Source: Actinomycetota bacterium (GTDB lineage Bacteria; Actinomycetota; Actinomycetes; Propionibacteriales; Propionibacteriaceae). Taken from it: a stretch of 18,099 bases of DNA. Below the pieces are notes generated by a model. The model made no database searches. It saw only the letters and a program-made list of their open reading frames with translations, and had not been told where the DNA came from. Both the position numbers and the translations under genes were made by a program. Positions within the stretch are counted from its first letter, which is position 1. Each line of letters opens with the position of its first letter. The DNA lies in contig JACRAA010000276.1 of assembly GCA_016213595.1 (NCBI GenBank), forward strand, positions 1-18,099, written 5' to 3'. Positions 5,955 to 12,257 of this stretch are shown piece after piece.

Positions 5955-5984
5955 TGGACCCGGCGTCCGTTCGTTCCGTACGGT
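5955..5984 (+). promoter_or_regulatory. Predicted promoter of the riboswitch-sugE transcript
   Basis: -35 TGGACC (5955-5960) and -10 TACGGT (5979-5984) are separated by 18 bp. Transcription would start near 5991, about 18 nt before the riboswitch aptamer at 6009. That placement, giving a short leader that contains the whole aptamer, supports the call. Confidence 0.5.
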
Positions 5985-6008
5985 GGGCGCAGGTCCTTCA
6001 CAGGGACC

Positions 6009-6048
6009 CCGGACGAGGGAGCCGTACCCGGAACGCGACAAGACGGCC
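6009..6048 (+). ncRNA. Guanidine-III (ykkC-III) riboswitch
   Basis: The segment carries the hallmark words of the guanidine-III aptamer: CCGGACGAGG at 6009-6018, GCCGTACCCGG at 6021-6031 and GACAAGACGGC at 6037-6047. Two interleaved helices are visible, CCGG 6009-6012 with CCGG 6028-6031 and GCCGT 6021-6025 with ACGGC 6043-6047. This gives the H-type pseudoknot expected for the class. The 3' helix ends directly before the GGAAGG Shine-Dalgarno (6050-6055) of an SMR exporter of the SugE/Gdx type, the classic target. Guanidinium binding is expected to raise exporter expression, probably by freeing the ribosome-binding site. Confidence 0.93.
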
Positions 6049-6061
6049 TGGAAGGCACCTC

Positions 6062-6376
6062 ATGTCCTGGCTCGTCCTTGTCCTCGCCGGGTTCGCCGAA
6101 GCGGTCTGGGCCCTCGCACTCGACCGGTCCGACGGCTTCAGGAGCTGGCAGCCGAGCGTGGTCTTCGTCGTCGCGCTGGGCCTCAGCATGGCCGGCCTCG
6201 CGTACGCCATGCGCTCCCTGCCGGTCGGCACGGCCTACGCGGTGTGGGTGGGCATCGGCGCCGCGATCACGATCGCGTACAGCATGCTGACCGGGGCAGA
6301 GGTGGCCTCACCGTGGCGGATCCTGTTCCTCGCCATGATCGTCGGCGGCGTCATCGGCCTCAAGGTCGTGGCTTAG
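6062..6376 (+). CDS. sugE: SMR-family guanidinium exporter (SugE/Gdx)
   Basis: This small multidrug resistance family protein has 104 residues and four predicted membrane helices. It starts MSWLVLVLAGFAEAVWALAL. The essential membrane glutamate is E13, and VGTAYAVWVGIGAAITI in helix 3 is the Gdx-type signature. The protein works as an antiparallel dimer and exchanges guanidinium for protons at the inner membrane. The ATG at 6062 is supported by GGAAGG upstream and by the position of E13. The longer in-frame extension would run through the riboswitch. The aptamer immediately upstream argues for a true guanidinium exporter rather than a quaternary-ammonium pump. No other guanidine genes (carboxylase, guanidinase) are in the window. 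Confidence 0.95.
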   Translation: MSWLVLVLAGFAEAVWALALDRSDGFRSWQPSVVFVVALGLSMAGLAYAMRSLPVGTAYAVWVGIGAAITIAYSMLTGAEVASPWRILFLAMIVGGVIGLKVVA

Positions 6377-6392
6377 GCCGCGGCCTTCCGGT

Positions 6393-6450
6393 CGAGAGGC
6401 CACGACACGCGCGGTCACCGGGGCGTGTCGCCGCACCACATGACCTCTCG
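6393..6450 (+). terminator. Nested hairpin after sugE, candidate terminator
   Basis: Outer arms CGAGAGGCCA (6393-6402) and TGACCTCTCG (6441-6450) pair with one mismatch. Inside, CGACACGC (6403-6410) and GCGTGTCG (6423-6430) form a perfect 8-bp stem. It lies 17 bp past the exporter stop. There is no U-tract, so this is a GC-rich terminator or a 3'-end stabilising structure. Confidence 0.5.
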
Positions 6451-6533
6451 TGCCCAGGACCGACTGTTCCAGGGCAACCTCCTTGGGCCCGAGTCTGCGG
6501 CTCGTGAGCCCCGTGTCTGAGGAATAGTTCCCT

Positions 6534-6547
6534 CAACCGATCGGTTG
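6534..6547. promoter_or_regulatory. TetR-type palindromic operator before the flavin monooxygenase
   Basis: CAACCGATCGGTTG is a perfect 14-bp palindrome whose core AACCGATCGGTT is typical of TetR-family operators. It ends seven bases before the ATG at 6555, so a bound repressor would block transcription or initiation. No TetR-family gene is in the window. A second small dyad, GGAATAGTTCC (6521-6531), lies just upstream. Confidence 0.65.
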
Positions 6548-6554
6548 CGTCGAC

Positions 6555-7544
6555 ATGCCCGCCACCCCTATCTCAATCCTTGATCTCGCCCACATCGGAA
6601 ACGGCGGGAGCGCGGCGGACAGCTTCCGAGCCAGTGTCGCAATCGCACAGCTGGCGGAGCGCAGCGGCTACCGCCGGGTGTGGTACGCCGAGCACCACAA
6701 CATGCCGACCATCGCGTCCTCGGCGACCAGCGTGCTCATCGCTCACGTGGCCGCCCACACCGCGACCATCCGCCTCGGTGCCGGTGGCGTGATGCTGCCC
6801 AACCACTCCCCGCTGGTGATCGCCGAGCAGTTCGGCACGCTGGAGACTCTGCACCCGGGTCGCATCGACCTCGGGCTCGGCCGGGCACCCGGGAGTGACC
6901 AGACCACGATGCGTGCGCTGCGCCGCGACGCCATGTCGGCCGAGTCCTTCCCCCGCGACGTCCAGGAGCTGCAGGGTTACCTCACCGGCCGGTCGATAAT
7001 CCCCGGCGTGGACGCAGTGCCCGGCAAGGGCACCCACGTGCCCCTGTACATCCTCGGTTCCTCGCTGTTCGGTGCGAGGCTCGCAGCTGCACTGGGGCTG
7101 CCCTACGCGTTCGCCTCCCACTTCGCACCCCAGGCGCTGAACGATGCCGTCGCCACCTACCGTCGCGAGTTCCAGCCGTCCGACCAGCTGGCCGACCCGT
7201 GGGTCATCGCCGGGGTGAACATCGTGGCCGCCGACACCACCCAGGAAGCGCAGGCGCTGTTGCGAGAATCCCAGCGGTTGCGCGTCAGCCAGCTCCTGGG
7301 CAGCGGCCGCACGTTCGATGACGCGGAGGCCGATGCCATCCTGAACTCGCCGTCCGGGCAGGCGATCAGGCACATGAGCCACTACTCGGCGGTCGGCACT
7401 CCCGTGGAGGTACGTGCCTACCTCGACGAGTTCGTCGTACACGCTGATGCTGATGAGTTGATCGTTGCGTCCATGGCTCGCAACACCGAGGCAACCCTGC
7501 GCTCCATCGAGCTGCTGGCCAAGGTCTCGGATCTGGACGGCTGA
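6555..7544 (+). CDS. Luciferase-like (LLM class) flavin-dependent oxidoreductase
   Basis: The 329 residues match the usual length of single-component LLM oxidoreductases of the YhbW-like group. Visible family motifs are ISILDLAHIGNGGS at the N terminus, RVWYAEHHNMPTIASSAT (His pair at the flavin site), IRLGAGGVMLPNHSPLVIAEQF, LHPGRIDLGLGRAPGSD, and PLYILGSSLFGARLAAALGLPYAFASHFAP in the barrel's second half. It is expected to be a cytosolic FMN or F420-type TIM barrel; substrate and cofactor cannot be told from sequence. No Shine-Dalgarno is seen before the ATG; instead a TetR-type palindrome lies seven bases upstream. This suggests inducible expression by a small molecule through a regulator encoded elsewhere. 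Confidence 0.92.
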   Translation: MPATPISILDLAHIGNGGSAADSFRASVAIAQLAERSGYRRVWYAEHHNMPTIASSATSVLIAHVAAHTATIRLGAGGVMLPNHSPLVIAEQFGTLETLHPGRIDLGLGRAPGSDQTTMRALRRDAMSAESFPRDVQELQGYLTGRSIIPGVDAVPGKGTHVPLYILGSSLFGARLAAALGLPYAFASHFAPQALNDAVATYRREFQPSDQLADPWVIAGVNIVAADTTQEAQALLRESQRLRVSQLLGSGRTFDDAEADAILNSPSGQAIRHMSHYSAVGTPVEVRAYLDEFVVHADADELIVASMARNTEATLRSIELLAKVSDLDG

Positions 7545-7718
7545 GTCAGCGACCCAGATCCTCTGTCGGACTGCCGCCTGAGCCGATTTGCGCTCTCGAT
7601 CGCGATTTCGAGGCTGGCGTCGGCCAGGTCAGGCATCGCGAGTGCAATTCGCTCCTGCCGCCGGTGGTGCGTGTCTCAACCGAGATGGGAGATCCTGCGG
7701 CTACGACTCACGGTCTGG

Positions 7719-9002
7719 TCAGCCCAGGCTCGCCCGTTCGGCCCGCCCGACCGTGACGGCGATGTCCAGCTCATTGCCCTCCGGGTCGGCCAGCGTCCAC
7801 CATGCCGGCGCGTCGGCGTCGTAGACGACCCGGCCACCGGCGGCGACAGCCGCGGCCACGCGGGCCTGCGCCTGGTCGGCCGGCACGAACAGGTCGACGT
7901 GGATGCGGTTGCGCTGCTCGCGGGGCTCGTCCATCTGCTGGAAGAACACCGGCGGGTTCAGGCGGCGTGGGTCGTACAGGTCGTGCACGCGCGGACGCGG
8001 GTCGTCGACATAGCCGAGCGCGGCCCGCCAGAACGCCTTGACCGTCTCGACGTCGAGCGCGTCGATGCCGACCTGGAAGTCGCGGACCGCGCGCGGGTCA
8101 GCGACCAGTCCGAGGTCGCGCGCCGCCGACTGTACGGCCCGGGCCAGGTCGACGAACCCCGCGGCTTCGTGCTGGTCCTTGCCCCCATCGACGGTCACCC
8201 CCGAGTAGCGCAGGTCGAGCATCAGTGGCAGGCCGGCGTCGTCGGCCAGCCCCGCGACCGCCTCGAGCAGCTCCACGCCCTGCAGGAATGAGCCTGTGGG
8301 GTAGTGGACCGCTGCGGTCAGCATCACCCGCCAGTCACCGGCGCCGGGATCGTCGAAGGTCCCATGCTCGGCGGCGAGCGGAAACACGTCGGCCTCGTTG
8401 CCCTCAGTATCGGCGAGGGTTCGCCACCACTGGTTCTCGTACGTGATCCGTCCGCCGGCGGACTGCAGCGCAGTCGTCGTCTCGGACACCAGCTCCCATG
8501 GCGTACCCGCGTCGAGGTGAATGCGGTTGCGCAATGGCCGTGGTGCATCCATCTCCTGGAACCAGAGCCGCGGTTGCCTGCCCAGCGGGTCAGCGAGCCG
8601 GTCATCGGCGACCCGGTCGAAACGGAAGGCGGCCTGCCAGAACGGCGCGAGCGCCGGCGCATCTGTCGTGTCGATCGCGATCTGCATGCGCTGCACCGCG
8701 GCCGGGTCCGGGCGCATGCCGAGGTCAGCCGCCGCGGCCGAGATCTCCCGGGCGAGGGAGACGTCGCGTTCGGTGAGCTGGGCCACGTCGTGGCTGAACA
8801 GCCGAAGGTGGACGCCCGCCGCACGTACGTCGATGTCGGGATGGTGCCCGGCGGCCTCCGCGAGCTCAGCGACCCGCCGCACGAGCACGGCACCATCGCG
8901 GTGCGAACGGGTGGCGAACCACGTGTCGGCGCCCGCGTTCAGGGCCCGCCAACCTTCTGTGCCGCCGGCTTCCTCGAACTGCTGAGGGGTCAGAGTCGTC
9001 AT
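7719..9002 (-). CDS. Duplicated PCD-like/VOC fusion protein
   Basis: The 427 residues form two similar halves. Residues 1-95 resemble pterin-4a-carbinolamine dehydratase: AELAEAAGHHPDIDV (HHPD at 53-56) then LTERDVSLAREI. Residues about 97-215 are a VOC/glyoxalase-like domain (MQIAIDTTDAPALAPFWQAA, LWFQEMDAPRPLRNRIHLD, WWRTLADTEGNEADVFPL). Residues about 225-320 look like a second dehydratase-type domain that has lost the HHP motif. Residues about 322-425 are a second VOC domain with FFQQMDEPREQRNRIHVDLF and WWTLADPEGNELDIAV. The paired EM/QMDxPRxxRNRIHxD strands show internal duplication. Catalytic activity as a dehydratase is possible only for the first half. The role is unknown, perhaps an antibiotic- or metabolite-binding or detoxifying enzyme. 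The ATG at 9002 begins the dehydratase-like fold. Confidence 0.88.
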   Translation of the reverse strand: MTTLTPQQFEEAGGTEGWRALNAGADTWFATRSHRDGAVLVRRVAELAEAAGHHPDIDVRAAGVHLRLFSHDVAQLTERDVSLAREISAAAADLGMRPDPAAVQRMQIAIDTTDAPALAPFWQAAFRFDRVADDRLADPLGRQPRLWFQEMDAPRPLRNRIHLDAGTPWELVSETTTALQSAGGRITYENQWWRTLADTEGNEADVFPLAAEHGTFDDPGAGDWRVMLTAAVHYPTGSFLQGVELLEAVAGLADDAGLPLMLDLRYSGVTVDGGKDQHEAAGFVDLARAVQSAARDLGLVADPRAVRDFQVGIDALDVETVKAFWRAALGYVDDPRPRVHDLYDPRRLNPPVFFQQMDEPREQRNRIHVDLFVPADQAQARVAAAVAAGGRVVYDADAPAWWTLADPEGNELDIAVTVGRAERASLG

Positions 9003-9201
9003 GACTCATCGTGCCACCGCGCCCCCCGTTCCTAGAACCCGCCAATCAGCAGGCTCACACGCCAGGCGGCCACTGGAACGGCCCCGGGCGCCCTGTACCG
9101 CTCTCCTCGATCAGGCACACCCAATGCCACGCTCCGATTCGCCTCGCTGAGGCGGGGACACATGTTCTCCGCTCCCCGTCCAGCTGGGACGATGGCGGCG
9201 A

Positions 9202-9207
9202 TAGCGT
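9202..9207 (+). promoter_or_regulatory. -10 box of the VOC remnant, leaderless type
   Basis: TAGCGT ends six bases before a GTG at 9214, which is in frame with the VOC remnant. This is the usual spacing of actinobacterial leaderless promoters. It may now also drive the overlapping transglutaminase-like gene downstream. Confidence 0.4.
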
Positions 9208-9213
9208 GGCGAC

Positions 9214-9363
9214 GTGGGGTCAATGGACTGCAGCGCCGAGGATCGCGAAGCCGGCCTCGACGAGGGCGTACGACTGGTCGCTCGCGTCATCGCGCGCGGG
9301 TCCGACAGCCACGGCGCGTGGTTGGTGCTCGCCGACCCCGAGGGGAACGCGTTCTGTGTCTAG
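9214..9363 (+). pseudogene. VOC/glyoxalase-like remnant with internal deletion
   Basis: From GTG 9214 the frame begins VGSMDCSAED, like the start of a small VOC protein, and ends SHGAWLVLADPEGNAFCV, which is the standard C-terminal strand with the metal-side DPEGN motif. Only 49 residues are present, against about 115-130 in an intact domain, so the middle appears to be missing in frame. It is preceded by a leaderless-type -10 box. The stop at 9361-9363 overlaps the proposed GTG of the transglutaminase-like gene. Alternatively the C-terminal part alone is a true remnant and the N-terminal match is chance. Confidence 0.65.
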
Positions 9364-9886
9364 ACGAGGCACGCTCGAACTGAGCTCGGGGGCCGCCGGC
9401 CTCCGGCAAGAAGGCCTGTCAGATTGGCCACTGGTGGAGCGTGCACAACGAGCGGTGCACGAGCGGTTCCGGGACTACAGCTGCTTGTACTGGTGGGAGT
9501 CCGCGGCCACGGCGTTCCTCCGTCGTCGCGGCTACTGCGTTCAGTACAACACCGCGCTTCAGCTCCTTCTCGAGAAGCTGGACATCAACAGCTGCCTCGT
9601 CCACGCCTACCGCGTGCGACTGGCGAACGACCCCAGTTGGCGGATGGGTCATGTCTGGCTCAAGGTGACCATCGATGGCCACACCCGCGACGTCTGCGCG
9701 GGATCGGCCTCACTCGATGGCGTCTCGTCGCGGTTCACGCCCACCACTCCGGTGCGCGGCTTCGGTCCGGCAATGAGATCCCTGACCAACCTGGGCACCG
9801 CAGGGGCAGTCCTGGCTGCTCGGGTCGGCGCCACCATCGGCCGGAAGCCACAGCCCCGGTGGCTGCACCACCCGCTGGACAGCTGA
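9356..9886 (+). CDS. Transglutaminase-like cysteine protein
   Basis: From GTG 9356 the protein has 176 residues. It contains a transglutaminase-like Cys-His-Asp triad: C61 in RRRGYCVQYNTALQLLLEKL, H99 in WRMGHVWLKVTIDG and D112 in TRDVCAG. Spacing and surrounding aromatic residues fit the papain-like transglutaminase fold. There is no signal peptide, so it is probably cytosolic. The open frame extends much further upstream, but that part is Pro/Arg/Thr-rich, reads through the VOC remnant in another frame and has no coding character. GTG 9356 has GAGGGG ten bases upstream and overlaps the VOC stop. A later start is possible, since the domain proper begins near residue 24. Substrate (peptide, pupylated or modified protein) is unknown. 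Confidence 0.75.
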   Translation: MSRRGTLELSSGAAGLRQEGLSDWPLVERAQRAVHERFRDYSCLYWWESAATAFLRRRGYCVQYNTALQLLLEKLDINSCLVHAYRVRLANDPSWRMGHVWLKVTIDGHTRDVCAGSASLDGVSSRFTPTTPVRGFGPAMRSLTNLGTAGAVLAARVGATIGRKPQPRWLHHPLDS

Positions 9887-9895
9887 CAGGACGAC

Positions 9896-9955
9896 TCAGC
9901 GAAACCCAGCCCCGCGCGACGACCCGGTGACGACGGCCACGCGCCCCGCCAGCAT
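9896..9955 (-). pseudogene. Short-chain dehydrogenase N-terminal stub
   Basis: On the minus strand ATG 9955 opens a 19-codon frame, MLAGRVAVVTGSSRGAGFR, then a stop. VAVVTGSSRGAG is the NAD(P)-binding TGxxxGxG-type motif at the very start of SDR enzymes, in the correct position after the initiator. Nothing further of an SDR follows: the next bases are antisense to the end of the transglutaminase-like gene. It looks like the 5' end of a gene cut off by a deletion or rearrangement. The match is short but specific. Confidence 0.65.
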
Positions 9956-10075
9956 GTCCCGGCGTGCATCCACGAGTCACTTGTACGCCCCCCGTGGGCG
10001 GCCAGCAAGGTCCACCCGGGTGCAGCATCGGCTGACTTGATGGACCAGGCGGGAGGCCCGTGATGTACTCCGACC

Positions 10076-11200
10076 GTGGTGATGCCTCAGGATCTCCTTT
10101 CTGATCTGGCCGCGATCGAGGGCCCTATCGCGAATGTCCGCAATGCGGTCGACCGGGTGATCGACCCTAACGGCGACGGCATGCGGGTTGGAGAAGCTCA
10201 GACTGGAGTCGAAGAGGCGACAGAGGCCTGGCTCGTAGTAACGGAGCAGCTCGAGGCCCGGCTCTTGCAGCACGCCCGAGTAGACCCGAGCGAGCAGGCG
10301 GCGATCGGTGCTCGGCTGGGGGCGATGGCAATGCTCCACACCGCCGTGGCGTGTGACGTCGCGTTGCTCGGCTCACTGGACCGGATGGACGAGAGCGCTC
10401 TCGTCGGACCTGCATTCGATCCACGGCTGGCCGAGTCTGCCGGGGTAGTTCACGAGGCGGCCTTTGGCGAGGGCCGGCTGGTCGAGGCGTTGAGCATGGT
10501 GGATGACGAGGAGCCCATAGCCTTCAGCGAGTCCGAGCCGTTCGGGGACGAAGACGTGGACGAGGTTGTCAAGGACCTTGTCAAGAGGGCTGGCAGGTGT
10601 GCCACGGCAGTACTGGGCGGTCTCGCCGGCGGACTGGCTGATCTGGCGTTCAGCCGGCTTGCGCCGTCACTCCGGATCGCCGCAGACATGACCCCGAAGG
10701 AGCTGCGCGCCGCGGTGCAGGGCCTCGGTGGCCGCATCACTCACCTGGTCGGTCGACTCCTCACCCGGATCGACGCTCTCTGGGGCGCAGTTCTGGGCGA
10801 ATACCGACCTGCGGTCGACGAGATTCTGGCAGGCGTGAACCCAACCTCGCTTGTCCAAGAGACTCTCGCCGGCAAGGTGGTTGGACGGCTCATGAAGGTC
10901 TCGAACGTTAGGGCCGCTGCTGCTGAGGCTCTGTGGGGAGCTCCCGATCGATCGGCTCGTCTCCGTCGGATCCGCGGCTTGACCAAGAAGAACAGCCGTT
11001 GGGTGGGGCCAGTTCGGGTGCTGGCGCGAGGGATTCCACACCTCTGGCCTGTAGTAGTCGGACCCCTTCCGGCTGCCCCCGTGGCTGCTCTCGGCCTGCT
11101 GGCATGGACCTTCCTCGTCACGGGCGACCAGTTGGACGCCGCCGGCCCATACCCACACCTGTGGACGGGCGTAGTCGGGTATGCGAAAGGACGTACCTGA
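10076..11200 (+). CDS. Hypothetical protein with EF-hand-like loop and C-terminal hydrophobic segment
   Basis: I do not recognise this 374-residue protein. The N-terminal half is helical and acidic. It carries an EF-hand-like loop, DPNGDGMRVGE (D30, N32, D34, G35, E40), though the acidic residue is one position early for a canonical loop. An acidic linker, FSESEPFGDEDVDEVV, precedes a helical region with small residues (AVLGGLAGGLADLAF). The end is hydrophobic (HLWPVVVGPLPAAPVAALGL, then LAWTFLVTG), so it may associate with membrane. Base composition is visibly less GC-rich than neighbouring genes, and it lies beside decayed gene fragments, which would fit later acquisition. The start is uncertain (GTG 10076, GTG 10079 or ATG 10082). 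The nearest purine run, GGGAGG, is about 20 bases away, so initiation is weak or leaderless. Confidence 0.7.
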   Translation: MVMPQDLLSDLAAIEGPIANVRNAVDRVIDPNGDGMRVGEAQTGVEEATEAWLVVTEQLEARLLQHARVDPSEQAAIGARLGAMAMLHTAVACDVALLGSLDRMDESALVGPAFDPRLAESAGVVHEAAFGEGRLVEALSMVDDEEPIAFSESEPFGDEDVDEVVKDLVKRAGRCATAVLGGLAGGLADLAFSRLAPSLRIAADMTPKELRAAVQGLGGRITHLVGRLLTRIDALWGAVLGEYRPAVDEILAGVNPTSLVQETLAGKVVGRLMKVSNVRAAAAEALWGAPDRSARLRRIRGLTKKNSRWVGPVRVLARGIPHLWPVVVGPLPAAPVAALGLLAWTFLVTGDQLDAAGPYPHLWTGVVGYAKGRT

Positions 11201-11316
11201 TCAGGGACTCCGAGAGTAGGAGGCTGCATCGCCTGCATCCGGCTGGCGTAGGAATCTCTACCTGCTCTCAGCTCCGTCGATCCTCTCGCTGTCCGGACTC
11301 TGCTCGGCTGGGACCG

Positions 11317-11322
11317 TAGGAT
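11317..11322 (+). promoter_or_regulatory. -10 box of the APH-like gene, leaderless
   Basis: TAGGAT is followed by exactly seven bases and then the ATG at 11330. This is the textbook actinobacterial leaderless arrangement, with the transcript starting at the A of the start codon. No strong -35 box is seen. Confidence 0.55.
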
Positions 11323-11329
11323 CCGGCGA

Positions 11330-12064
11330 ATGGGGTGGGAGTCACTCAGGCAGTGGGGTGGCGACGCGGCGCGCATCGAACCGCTCGCCGGGGGAACAGC
11401 GAACGACATCTGGAGCGTGCGCGTCCACGGGCGCCTCGCGGTGGGTCGTCTCGGGACCAGGAGCGACGCCGATCTGGCGTGGGAGACCAAGCTCCTCCAG
11501 CACCTCGACCGGGAAGGACTGACCGTCCCTGTGCCGATCCCGACCACGGACGGGCGACTGTTCGCCGACGGCATGGTGGTGATGACCTTCATGGAGGGCG
11601 GACCGCCCCAGACGCCGGCCGACTGGCGCCGTGTGGCGGGCGCGCTCCGCGAGCTGCACCGGTTGACGAAGGGCTGGCCGCAGCGCACGGGCTGGCGATC
11701 GTCGACCGACCTGCTGGAGGCGCGGACCGGGACGAAGATCGACCTCGGCGCAATGCCGCCCGAAGCCGTTGCTCGGTGCCGGGCGGCGTGGGCACGGCTC
11801 GCCGGACACCCGACGTGCGTCGTGCACGGCAACCCCAACAACCCGGGCAACGTACGCGTGACTGCGAGCCAGGTTGCCCTGATCGACTGGGATGAGGCCC
11901 ACGTGGATGTCCCCGACCTGGACCTCGTGCTGCCCCACAACGCTGCGGACCTCGACTTCGGCGCTCTTGACATCGCGGCCCAGGCGTCGGCCGCGTGGGA
12001 AGCGGCCGTCTGCTGGGACGACGAGTACGCCGTCTCGCGGCTCGCCGAAGTTCGCCAGGTCTGA
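11330..12064 (+). CDS. Aminoglycoside phosphotransferase-like kinase fold, catalytic Asp replaced
   Basis: The protein has 244 residues, slightly short for the APH/choline-kinase family. LAGGTANDIWSVRV (about 19-32) is the nucleotide loop, LRELHRLTKGWP precedes the core, VVHGNPNNPGNVRV (164-177) is the Brenner-type catalytic loop and VALIDWDEAHVDVPDLDL holds the metal-binding D186. In active members the catalytic loop reads HGD; here it is HGN (N168), while the later Asn of the loop and D186 remain. A single G-to-A change (GAC to AAC) would explain it. The protein may be inactive as a kinase, slow, or a binding protein. Nothing in the neighbourhood suggests an antibiotic cluster. The start at 11330 is supported by the leaderless promoter box. 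Confidence 0.88.
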   Translation: MGWESLRQWGGDAARIEPLAGGTANDIWSVRVHGRLAVGRLGTRSDADLAWETKLLQHLDREGLTVPVPIPTTDGRLFADGMVVMTFMEGGPPQTPADWRRVAGALRELHRLTKGWPQRTGWRSSTDLLEARTGTKIDLGAMPPEAVARCRAAWARLAGHPTCVVHGNPNNPGNVRVTASQVALIDWDEAHVDVPDLDLVLPHNAADLDFGALDIAAQASAAWEAAVCWDDEYAVSRLAEVRQV

Positions 12065-12111
12065 CCACGCGGATCGACGCGGTGCGTGGCAGACCAAATC
12101 CCGTAACGGGA
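12065..12111 (+). terminator. Hairpins after the APH-like gene, candidate terminator
   Basis: CCACGC (12065-12070) pairs with GCGTGG (12084-12089) directly after the stop. A second small hairpin, TCCCG/CGGGA with a TAA loop, spans 12099-12111 and is followed by GGGGTTT. Both stems are short, so the call is tentative. The rest of the gap to 12257 shows only the ribosome-binding site of the next gene. Confidence 0.35.
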
Positions 12112-12257
12112 GGGGTTTCGCGGCCGGTCCATTCCGGTCGCTCGGTGGGATGATCGAGGTGGGATGTCCTGGACTGACCACCATGCGTTGGACCCCGCAA
12201 GCCCGACGGCGCCGAGCGTCCCGTCACCTGCTCGTATCGAGCGAAGGAGAGGCTGCG

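Noticed and set aside
7545..7718. Possible gene remnant between the monooxygenase and the VOC fusion
   Set aside because: A minus-strand reading around ATG 7636 (MPDLADASLEIAIESANRLR) looks protein-like, but I could not link it to any family and it runs into the end of the monooxygenase gene.
9011..9355. N-terminal extension of the transglutaminase-like gene
   Set aside because: The translation is low-complexity and lies in a different frame from the VOC remnant that it overlaps. GTG 9356 with an SD is the better start.
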